From the NCBI GenBank assembly GCA_032158295.1, contig CM063244.1, positions 20,462,815 through 20,526,814 of the forward strand: DNA of 64,000 nucleotides, given 5' to 3'. Positions 49,101 through 60,943 of the stretch are shown in pieces. How positions within the stretch are numbered: position 1 is the first letter of the stretch; each line of letters opens with the position of its first letter. This DNA comes from Pycnopodia helianthoides (lineage: Eukaryota; Echinodermata; Asteroidea; Forcipulatida; Asteriidae). Both the position numbers and the translations under genes were made by a program. The notes beneath the pieces are model-generated. The model made no database searches and was not told the origin of the DNA. It was given only the letters and a program-made list of their open reading frames with translations.

Positions 49101-52100
49101 GAAGAGTTTGTGTTGGAAACGTTCCCCAAGTTGAATACGGCAGTGTCGGCCTGGAATGGGAGAGGGTAAAGACAAACTAAGAAGAGTTCAAAGGTTTTCC
49201 TTGCATAGACTTTCTGCATAATGACGTCATTTGAGTAGGGCGCCCTCGGCTAGAGGTCAACAGAAGGTTACTCATTGGCTGATTGTGTGCGCCGCGCGTA
49301 CTTAGATGTGCGTTTTCCATTGTTATGTAACCTTGTTACCTCTAAGATGGTGGCGTGATGACATCAATGCATAAGGTCTATTATGTACCAAAAAGTGGCA
49401 CTAAAATCATCAACATGGGTGTATGGGTACTCCTTGATTAAGGGGGGGGGGCTAAGGGGTTGATTTGCCCAAAATTGTACACAGAGGAAAACATTAAAGT
49501 ACTAATTTCTAATAACGGTTAAAAGTGTTTCTTGCTCTTTCTGTAAATTTCTTCTTGCTCTTTGCTGTGCCCGAATTTTCCTCACTGTTTTGCAGGAATT
49601 TTTAAAACTAATTTTTATATTTATTTTATTTGGGAGGGGCACCCCCTGGGTCGTACTCCAATGACCATCAAACATTCAAGCTAACCAAAGACAAACTGCA
49701 GTATTAAAATCTGGAATAGAATTGGTCCCTTCAGCCGGCTGAAGAGTATGCAGGGTTTCTGTTTAAATCAACTGTGAAAGAATCGCAACATTTGAATACA
49801 AATGAGAGAAAAATACACAATAACATGTTGCTTCTACATTTTGTACTTCTGAAAAACTGACGATCTAATTAATAAATTTATTGTCAATTTCATCTTTCAC
49901 ACAGTCACAGGTTTTCACAATTTTGTTAGTGTTTTATATCAAGTTAAGTGGGTTCCATTCACTGGAGCTCACAACACAAGTAAATGTTGATCATTACACA
50001 TTTTACAATGTGTCGGACTTAAGCCGCACCAGAGTCCAGGCAGTGCTACAATCAGTCAGACATTCATCCATGACCCATGAGCCATAAGTTGCGACCATGG
50101 TGGTTTTGATAACCAACTCGACTAGAGTAGGCCTACTAGAACTATGGAGTATGATGAGGTTCGTTCGACGATAGTGGAACGAACCTCATAGTTAGGAGTA
50201 GCAATTATAGCCATACCCCTAGATCAAGAGATACGACTACGACATACGAGTGCCGTGGCCAAGTGATCTAAGCGCACCAAATTCAAGTTGTGGTGGCTGA
50301 GTCAACACAATGTGGGTTTGATTCTCTGTCCTGAACACTTCTGTCCTTCGGCAAGACACTTAACTATACATGTAATTGCTCCTCGGCGTTTATGTCCTGA
50401 CTTATGGTAATGGATCCTGCCGAGTAACAATAGAAGTAGAAGTAGAAGTAGAAGTACGTTTATGGCAACCATGGTCGCAACTATTTAGTTAAATGGCTCA
50501 TGGGCCATAATGGATCGGACTTTAGCCCCACCAGATTCCAGACAGTGCCAATGCCAGTCAGACATTTGAATGTCTCATGGGCATGCTGACACAGTTAAAA
50601 AAATACATCTTCCCATGGATGAACTCTTGGAGAATATCCCTGACGGCAACTTAAGTTTATTCTGTGCAGTTTGTCAGAAATAGAGAGAAAATTTCAAGGT
50701 ACCAGATGACTTTTTCTATGTAAACAGCTGATCATAACGTCTGAGGATATATAAAAATACCAGCTGAAATGAAAGCGAAAAGTTGCATGCCTTCGTTTTA
50801 GGAGGTGTGTTAAAATACAGTGTTGTAGTCGAGACCTGGGAGTCCGAGACCAAGACCCTAAGGTCCGAGACCAAGACCCTAAGGTCCGAGACCAAGACCG
50901 AGACCTTTTGGTCCGAGACCTCGAGACCACATGTGTAAATTACATACATGTAATAAAATTAGACACATAATAAATGAAATGAAAGTCTTTTATTGATGTA
51001 AAACAAGCTGAGTATGTCTTTTGCTGTTAGATAATTACTGTGAAACCTTTTGTGTACTTGTTTTACAACAATACTGTACTGGATAATACAATATTTATCA
51101 ACAATCAAATATAATAAGTTTGTTCTGTCCGATTCAGGAATGTGCCAAAACAGTTGTTTTTTTGTATAGGTACCTGTCCATTTATCTTCATTACACTTCA
51201 GAAACATCAACATGGACAGCATCTCTGCTGACAAACGTGCATTGTCAATGGGGGTGTTCTTGATCATAATGTAAAAACGTTTTTACATTTTTTTCCACTT
51301 TCATGAACATCATATACAAAAGTGAAACTAAGATATGGCTTAATCAGTGTTATAATTGACATTCAATTTGCAGTTTACTGAGAATTACGAGCAATGAAAT
51401 CAATTTGAATAATGTTAATTTGTGTTACTTACTTGGCTTTATGGGCCCGACTTAAAATGCATAGTGAATACTGAACTTGTCCCCGATTATCCGTGATTCG
51501 ATTTGTCGTTGAGCAGAAAATGCAAACTGCAGATTGTTTCTTGTTACCTGCTTTGGAGTCCATGATCTCTTTATGGTCCTTACAACTAAATCTTATCACA
51601 GCAGAATTACTGGACGTCTTGTGATAATCGTTTAAAAAAAAAAGCGAAAACTTTATTTTATCGTGCTACTCTAGCGAACTCGTACTGTAGTGTATGCACC
51701 TGTTTGCACCATGCGCAATGCACCTGTTTACCTTTCACAACCAGTAATTGCGTGTTTTGGTCATAGCTAGAAACTCGCTCCCAATTTTTATCAAACTCAT
51801 GATGGGGTAAAGCCGATGGCACAAGCACACACATGGCACTATGTACATGTACAGTACATATACTATAGTCTATAGCTCGCTGCGTGCAAGCTCACACAAC
51901 CACAAGCGAGGATGTCTGTACAAACTGCAAGTTTTCTTAAACTATTTGCTATCTGTTTATCGCGATAAATGATCGCGAAGGAATATGAATAAATCAAATG
52001 AATTTGCATATTTTGCTGGTCTCGAAGCGAGACCAGGCAAATATTCGAGATCAGAAGGGTCCGAGACCAAGACCAAGACCGAGACCACAGGGTATCGAGA

Positions 52101-55100
52101 CCGAGACCAAGACCAGCAAAAAATGGTCTCGACCTACAGTGTTAACAAATGAATTTGCATATTTTGCTGGTCTCGAAGCGAGACCAGGCAAATATTCGAG
52201 ATCAGAAGGGTCCGAGACCAAGACCAAGGCCGAGACCACAGGGTATCGAGACCGAGACCACAGCACAGGGTATCGAGACCGAGACCGAGACCAGCAAAAA
52301 ATGGTCTCGAGACCTACAGTGTTAAAATAGTTTCCAATAAATAATAATCAATCACACTCTGGCACTTTTCACAGAAACAAGCTAAATGGTACTTACAACT
52401 TACACATACAACTTAGAAGAAGCATGGAGGTAGTACACACAAGTTGTTACGCATTTGGGAAAGCCCAGGTTGGACTCCTCCGTCGCATACAACGCAGTGC
52501 AGTGCAACGGATACTGACGTCCTACCAGGGCTACATTTGGGATTGACATGATACTTGAATGACAGACGGTGAAATTTCTTGAATGTGCCTCGACCACATT
52601 GCAAAACCAGGTACAAGGAGTCATCCATTTTATTCAAAATTACCATTTCGGAACGCAGCCAGTCTGCATAATTTAAGAGATTTTTTTACGCTAAATAAAT
52701 GGCAATTTCAAGTTGGGCGGGTCCAGATTTGCACCAAACAGTGATTGGACCGTGTGCGAATAAAAGAAAACGCGAGAGGGCAGCAGCTTGCTCTGTACAT
52801 CTAACAAAAGAGGGCGGTGCTTGCTTTTTACTTGGTTTGAAAATCTTCGTTTCTTTAGAATTTGACAGGTTAACATGACATAGTTTCCTGATTAATTTTC
52901 AAATTGATTTGAAAGGACCAAAATGAATTGTTTTTGACAATTTCAAAATTAGTAGCGACATTGAGGTTGTTAAATTTGAACAGAAATGTATTAGGGGAAA
53001 TGAATAATATTACCACTAATAAAAGTACTTTACGTGTACCGTTGGTGAATGGAACAATTTCTCAAACGTTGATTGTTGGGACTCCCTCAATTATTTGAAA
53101 AAATAACACTCACGACCTTTGTTTAGATACTTAGAGAATTCAGGCTTTGGATGTCCCTATACAGGCCAACCGAAGTGCCCATCCATTTTCCCCTTCTCGG
53201 TCAATGTTAGTTTAGTCTCACTGGTGAATGTGCCCCCAACCTTCCCCATTGGTTGTCTCGTTATTATCTACTTTTCACTCATCTTATAGTCCTATAGTCT
53301 TTATAGTGCACGTATCTACCCATCCTACTCAAGGCGCTTGAACAAACAGAAGAAAAACAAAATTAGAGGCAGGTTTTTGAAGTTTGTGAAATATATGACA
53401 AATTTATGTAGAACCTTATTTAAGGGTTAACAACTGGTGCTGCGGGCGCATTCAGCAGCCCCTGCCAGAAACACCGGGGCAAAACCCTTCTCTTGGCGAT
53501 GGGTCCTTTAACGTAACGTGCATTACGCAAAACACACGGGACCTACAGCGTTACGTCCAATCCGAAGGACGAAGCAATAGTGTTCAAGCGTCTTGCTTAA
53601 TAAGGACACACTAAAGTCTTAGACCGGGACTCGAACCGACACTCTGCTGACCAGAAACACTAGTGAGTTCTACACGCCACAAAATCATCATACTTAAACT
53701 ATTTGGATTTTCAAAGGTGCAAAAAAAAAAAACAACAACGCCGTGTAAAGTTCGGACTCACCAGAAATGGGCTCCCTTCCTCATGATTATAGGCAATCTC
53801 AGGCTGGACGGAGTTCGTTATCTCAATCTCAGATCCCTTTGTTAGAGACGGCTCGCACAGGACGGAGAGTGTGTTGTTACCGTCTTCCGTGAAGATCTCC
53901 ACGCGGATGTCCTCGACCATGAGGGCCTCGGGAATGACGATGGTCAGCTCGCAGTCGACCCGGGTGCCTTCGACCAAGACTCCGATCGCCGTATTGCCAG
54001 CGGAGGGCAAAAAGGAGATGTCGATGGATTGATTGACGTCCAGTTGCTAGTCGGGGAAAATAGCGTTGACAAAAATCGAAACAATAGTTATTATAATTCC
54101 TAACAATTGCCAGTAAAAAAAAAAACAACAAAACAACAACAAAAGACGAGCCGTTTGATTTTTTCGCTACGTTTTGACTCGTGTGCCTCTGCTACACTTG
54201 ATAATCGTCATCGGTACAAAAACTGTAATTGTCATAATATCCACATGACGTGAATAAAAGCACCTGTTTTTCGAATAAAGAGTGTTTTTCTATAAAGTGG
54301 TTGGTACTAATAGAACATTTCGTAGTGGGAATTGGCCCGGTTTTAAGAGAGTCTTGTAAATTAAAACCACACATTAACAGAGGAATGAAAACCACACAAT
54401 ATAAAAATCACACAATTATGTAGTATTTGTGTATTTTTAATAACTATAATAATAACTAGATTTACAATAGTGCCAAATTGCCAAAGGATGCATAATGGAT
54501 AAAGACAAAAGTAGTGGGGACAACCAGCTACAACTTGGAGAACAGGTGAGTCTTGAGACCCTCATTGAAGAAAAAACAAGCGTTTTTGATTGGAATAGGA
54601 AGGCACTTATATAGTAGCATGACTTTTACGAAAGGGTTCATGGGCTGTTAAATAAAAACGGGGCGTCAACGGTTCGATTGTTATGCAAACAAAAATTATG
54701 ATTGTTTTTTTAAGTCTCGGTTTTTATGGCATCATAAAATGTGGTTCAGGTTTTGCATAATCTCAGTTGTCTTGAGCGTCTTGAAATAACAACACCTACC
54801 CCAAGAGAAGATTGTAGTTTCCTGAGTTTGACCGATGTCTGATCTGAGGGGGAAACCTCAAAGACAATGACGACTACCTCGGTAGACCCTTCCATCTCAC
54901 GGTCGTCCCCATTCCTTGCAAGTACTTTCAGTATGTGCTCGCTATTGGACACGAGTTTGGCACCCGCGGCAACGCTCAGCCCGCCTGTCTTCGAGTCAAT
55001 CACGAACATGGGATTTTTCCCGCCATTTTCTCGTTCATCCAATGAATACTGGATTTCTGCGCATGGGCATTGTGTTTTCGAATCCTTGCCGCACAGGTCG

Positions 55101-58100
55101 TCATCTTCGTATCTTGCAGGGACGTACAGGAAGGGGTAGTCAGTTGATTCATGCGGTGAAATGTATTTTTTGTATGACGACTGACGATTAAAAACCGGTG
55201 CGTGTTGATTGCCTGAAAAATAATTGGTAAACATTTATCTCCAGTTTAAAGGGTGTGTACAATATTGGTAAGATTGAAAATATAAATGTTCACAGATTTG
55301 CACATACCTTACATGGTTTAAAGATAGTCATTGTGGTAAACTTCCCTTGGGAACTTGAAATAGTTTTGCGTGAAATGCCATAATTGTAGTTTTTAGGAAA
55401 CGAGCAAAACAATTAGTCTTTATCGCGCGTGTCCAAAACCCGATGTTTGAAAACAGTGAAAACATATAACGGGTTTTGTTTGAAGCTTTGCATGGTGTGA
55501 AAAAAGGAAGGCTTGAACTATAAATAAATAGGAAACTTGCTGGTACAACCATGTGTAAATCTCTTTTGTGAGAGTGGTGGCTCTGAAAAGAGCCGGTGTG
55601 GTATTGACGTTTCAAACAGTATACTCTGCTCGTCTTCTGGGTTTTTCACTGTTTTCTCTTAACTCTGAAGACCGATTTAGCTTAACATTTCACATCTCTG
55701 TTATTTCATGTTGGGTTACAAAAAAAGTCATAAAGGGCGGATTCTAGTCTTTGAAAATTACCAATGTTGTACATGTGCTTTAAAGATGTCATTATTATCA
55801 CTAGTTTGGGGAGAACTTCATTCAATCCAATCCGTAACATAGTAACACATTTTGACATAAAACATTTCAAGTACAAAAGGTGTAAAGACACAGTCATGAC
55901 GAAGCATAACTGAACATCGCTGTTCCAAAGGTACAGCTTTTTTAGTTCTTAAGCGGACATATTTTGTTCAGTGTGTGTGGTTTAATTAGACATTCGTACC
56001 ATGGACAGGGTTGGATGTATTCTCTAATCAGTAGGCCTAACACTAAAAGAGAGTTTTTTTCTTCTTCCAGAAACCATAAAGTGAACACTGAATCATAATT
56101 ATTGAGGACTAAAATGAAGTATTGTTTCCTCATTCCGGATGACTTGTTATGTTTCCATTGTAATGAGTACTAAAAATAGCTCAATCTAAACAGTAATTAC
56201 CGTCAAAATTTTCACTGCTAATTCACATATTAAGACTGCATCAGAAATTTTACAAAAAAATTCCTTTCTGCTTGCAAGTACGACCTTTATTTTAATTATG
56301 TTATTTTAATTCTTCGGACAATAAAAACATTATTGAGCAGGATTAGTCCAGGGAAGCACAACGTTTAAAAACTGTCATAAACAAGATGTGTCTTCCACAA
56401 GCCCCTGGTCATAAAATACTAAATATATAATAATACTTAAAAAAAAACATAATGAAAACAACAACAACAACAACAAAAACATATTGGTTTTAAATGTGTT
56501 TTTGTCCAGTTTGACCCGGTTGAATCTATCCCAAATCGCTTCGCATATCAAATGGCGATGCTGGTTAGAAAAAGAAAAAAGAGAGACAAAACGCTGACGA
56601 AAAGATATGCACAGATCCGATAATGAGTAAGAAAATACTTTTAGTTCTTTTCCCGAAGATTTCTAATAGTTATCTACATTTTTAAAGCATAAAATTTGTG
56701 TGGTTGTACAAGGTTTTTTCTTCTCCAAAGCATGATTGATTTTTCCATTGGTGGCGACGCACATGACCAAAACCGTTTAATGCCACTTTAACGTTTACAA
56801 CATATAGCTGAGTTGATAAATTCTCTCTCCCACTTCCCTCTCTCTCTTTCTCTCAGAGGTAGTAGCTCAGGGGAAGAAAATTACAGATTGGTGAGAGGAA
56901 GAGTTTCATCACCATTATGAAATTTCATAATTTTCTCCTGTCTATTAGGCCTACAGACAACCAAACATTTGAATTTGCAATGATTGTCGACCGTGTGTGG
57001 GCGTGTGTGAGCCAATTGTACGTGATGCAAAACAAGTAAAACGACCTGTTTTTTTCTTCATTGTTGTTGTTATTGTTATTATCTATTTTGGTCATTGATA
57101 CAAGAAACAACAAACAGGCAGTCAAAGTAAGAATTCGATACAGTGAAACTCTCTGTTAAAAGCACCCTCACCTGGTATAAAATACGGTCAACATGAACAA
57201 AGAAAGGATCCGGTATTACGACTATAGGCGACTGTATTGTACGAGTGAGTTTAGACATTAGACATAGGCCTAACATTCAGACTTACTTGTCTCGTTGCAG
57301 GATGGTCCGCCCCAGCAAGCTTGACAGTCACACGTGCCATCCGGCAAACATACTCCATGGACGCACGGCAACTGGCCTTTCCTACAAAATTAATGGAAAC
57401 CATGACAATCAAGTCAAACAAGCAAAGCGACAATACATCGCTTATAAAACGTTAATGATAAACGATACCTCTATTGTAAATTTATTTTCGATTATTAATT
57501 TAAGATTGCTGCTATTAAGTTTTTTTTTTTGGATTATGTAAATTGATGTACATATGGAAATAGAAAGCCTGGAAATATATATTTTTTAATAATTTGATTT
57601 GATTTGAACCGTTCTAGATAACCTTTCTCTGCTTTGCTTAGAATTAGACTGGATGCTCCATTGTAACGGCATGGTAGTATTACGAGCCTTTTATAAGTGA
57701 TGCGGCAACGGTTGAAAGCCTTATGTACATATAAGTGGCGGTGACTAGACGAATCGAGGAGAAATGTAAGAAAATACTATAAGGATTGTGGTTACACCGT
57801 GTCACAATTAATGAATCTATATTTTTAAACATTGTTTCAAATCATCTTACACTATCACTACTGTTCGTTTTGGCCTTAATCATCCCTGAAACCATCTCAA
57901 CTCCTTTGGAGTATGCAGCACCGGCAGCCATATTGGCAGACAGGTTGTTAATCATTCACATCAACAATCTCTGCCATTGCAGGTACCCATTTACTAATTC
58001 TGGGCGATGAGAAGCAGTAAAGTTTCTTGCTCAAAAATGAGTGTCAAGACCGGGAATCGAACCCATATTCTGATTACTCGGCCAATAGACCTTGAGTTCA

Positions 58101-60816
58101 ATGCGTGATTCTGACAGCTTAATGGTGGTTCTGACTGGAACCTTTAATGTAACAACCCAAAGCCATTACAACTCGCGAAAGACCATTTGCACGTTGTTAT
58201 CATCGTATAAGTGTCTAGATTGTTTTCCCACAATACAAAGTTCACAAACAACTAAATTAAGACATTTAGACCCAAAAAAAAATTACATAAAAGAACCGAA
58301 AAAAGAAGAGGAAAAAACACCCACACACACACAACCACACACATTGCTAAAACACAGAGACTTCCATTTGAAAATCAACCAAGAAGTTACTTAAACAAGT
58401 AATCACGGCAGTGATATTGTGTGGTCCTTTTATACACAAAAAACAGTCCCTGAAAGTTGAAATAAATGGGTTTTTTGATGTCTGATGTTCAACATTTCAA
58501 ACGTTGTTTTTTTTTTAAACATGGGAACTCTAAACTCTTGAGTCAAAGCGCAAACCCGCAGATTCGAGATCGGATTCTGAAAAACCACTGACAGTGTGCG
58601 TCAAAAAGAGATGAATAAGTAATACCGTCAGCTTATAAAACATACCAGATCATCCGTAACATTTTGCTCCATCACAGAGAAGGTTTGAGAACGAGCAACA
58701 TTCATGAATAAAATATATACTATTTGAAGTGACATGGTGTTCCAGGGTTTAAAAGCATTTTTACATTTACAAAACTGAAATATTTATGATAAATGCATAT
58801 TACTCGATCATTATTTCGATATTCTTGCTCATAATAATATACATTTCTATAGGCCTATATCTCAGGCAGTTCGAACGGAATTAAACCACGTTGTTATTGT
58901 TATTAATAAAGAAGGTGTTTTTATGTGTTTTTTCTGTTTTCTTTCTGATAAAGGGTTTTAAATTCTGTCAAATCTTTTGAAATTTCAAGTCTTTTTGTAT
59001 GATTCGGTATATCCCGCGGCTCATGCGGAAACCATTATGTTGAGTTATTAAAAGAGGTATGATTTTATTATAAAAAATTTTTTTGAAAGTGTATTTCCAA
59101 TGTTTTTCATTTCCGATAGACTCACCACACAACCAACTTGTGAAAGTCACAACAAATCACGTGATCACCTCATAAAGAAAACTTCGAATAAACATTATTT
59201 CCCCAGAAATTTTGCACGCATAATCCGTTTATATGTCGATTTTGCAAACCCGAAACCAAATACACCAAGTGCACCACACACGGCTGTACTGGGCCCAATT
59301 TCATGGCTCTGCTTACCGCGGATTTCTGCGCTTACGTATCACAGAATTATGTGCTACAAGGGCTCCGTAAGCGCAGAATTCTGCGGTAAGCAGAGCCATG
59401 AAATTGGGCCCTGGTGTTTTGAAAAAATTCATTAAATTTAAAGATGAAAAGATCGTTCAAAATAAAGGTGTTTTTTAAAAATCACAACCAAACTATGTAT
59501 TTTACCATCAAGCGACTAAGGCCTGCGCTAAACGTCGCACTTTTGCCGAGCCGAACTCAAATGTTTTCAGTTCGATTCGACACGGCAAGAGCGCGACGTT
59601 TGTCACCGTGTCGTGCCGCTACCGTGTAGCACGGCAGGGCTTGCCGTGCTACACGGCAGTGCCGAACTTAAACAAAAGGTTTGCGCTAAACGTCGCTCTT
59701 TTGTCGAATTTAATTCCTAATTTTACAACTGTTTGAGTTCGACACGACAAATGTGCGACGTTTAGCGCAGGCCTAAGAGTTGTCAGTGGTATTGCGCATG
59801 AGCAAATCGCGAAAGGGATGATACTTTTACCTGTTAAACCTCCCGCCCTCCTGCCCCATCGATTCTTGGATCGTTATCTGACACTCTTGAAAAGAGAACG
59901 GAGGAGGCGAGCAACTGAGTGGTACTATCAGCTGTTGAGTTTTAAACTCTCAAAAATAATTACTCTATTGGACTCATTGTGCCACAAAACATATGTTTTG
60001 AAACTTTATGTGTATATTTGCATTTGTCTGGTAAGAATGTATTGATACAAATTGAAAATGGCGGCCATTTGGACACCATCTTGGTTTTAGATACATATGA
60101 GTTCTAAAATCTCAAAATAATGATTCTATTGGATTCCCTGTACCTCAAAACATAGTTTGAAACACTTCATTTGTAATTACAGCACGTCTGGTTGCATAGT
60201 TATGGAAATAATTTATTAGAAAATGGCTTTTATTTTGGACGCCATTTTTTTTTTATTCCTTATGAACGATAGGCCTACAATCAGAAAATAAAGATTGTAA
60301 TGGATGCCTTGTGCCTCAAAACATATACTTATACACTTTGTTCATATTTACAACATGTCTGGTTGCATAGTTACGATAAAATTCGAAAATAGCGGCCATT
60401 TTGGACGCCATCTTGGATTTCGGAAAGAGCTCAAGGGGGATTTTCAGACACTTTTAATATGTTATTCTAGACAAACACCTTGACCTATCCTGAAAAAAAA
60501 CCCAGCTTGTAAGCTATTTCGAGGCTTTAAGCTAATGCTCTTTGCCTAATTTCCGCGTGATTGAGCCGTTCAAGAGAAGTTAAGCCCTATAAATAAATGA
60601 AACCATTATCGAGTGTGTGTAAGGATATAGGAGGGCAGTTACATGTCCTTGACATCAAATACCAATCATGGGAATGTTTGTGTATTAAAGTAATTTGAAA
60701 ACGTTGACATGACACATCAATTTCCAGAACAATGACGACAACGACAACGCCGACAGCGACACCAGCGACATCGACGACGACAACATCGACATTGACAACG
60801 ACAACAACAACAACAA

Positions 60817-60854
<38 letters not shown>

Positions 60855-60902
60855 ACATTAACAAATCAACAACAACAACAACAATAACAGCAACAACAAC
60901 AA

Positions 60903-60943
<41 letters not shown>

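Larger units (their letters stand above)
50818..52321 (-). mobile_element. hAT-family DNA transposon, internally deleted (1.5 kb)
   Basis: Left end CAGTGTTGTAGTCGAGACC, typical of hAT termini; the right end reads ggtctcgagacctacagtg. Both sides are flanked by the identical 8-bp duplication TTAAAATA (50810-50817 and 52322-52329), the hAT hallmark. Subterminal arrays of gagaccaagacc-type hexamers occur near both ends, and a ~120-150-bp right-hand segment is duplicated (51997-52120 and 52148-52268). The minus strand keeps parts of a transposase. Confidence 0.9.

Noticed and set aside
50694..50949. Minus-strand frames with RTLGSWSRT-type repeats
   Set aside because: Translation of the gagaccaagacc hexamer array at the end of the hAT element.
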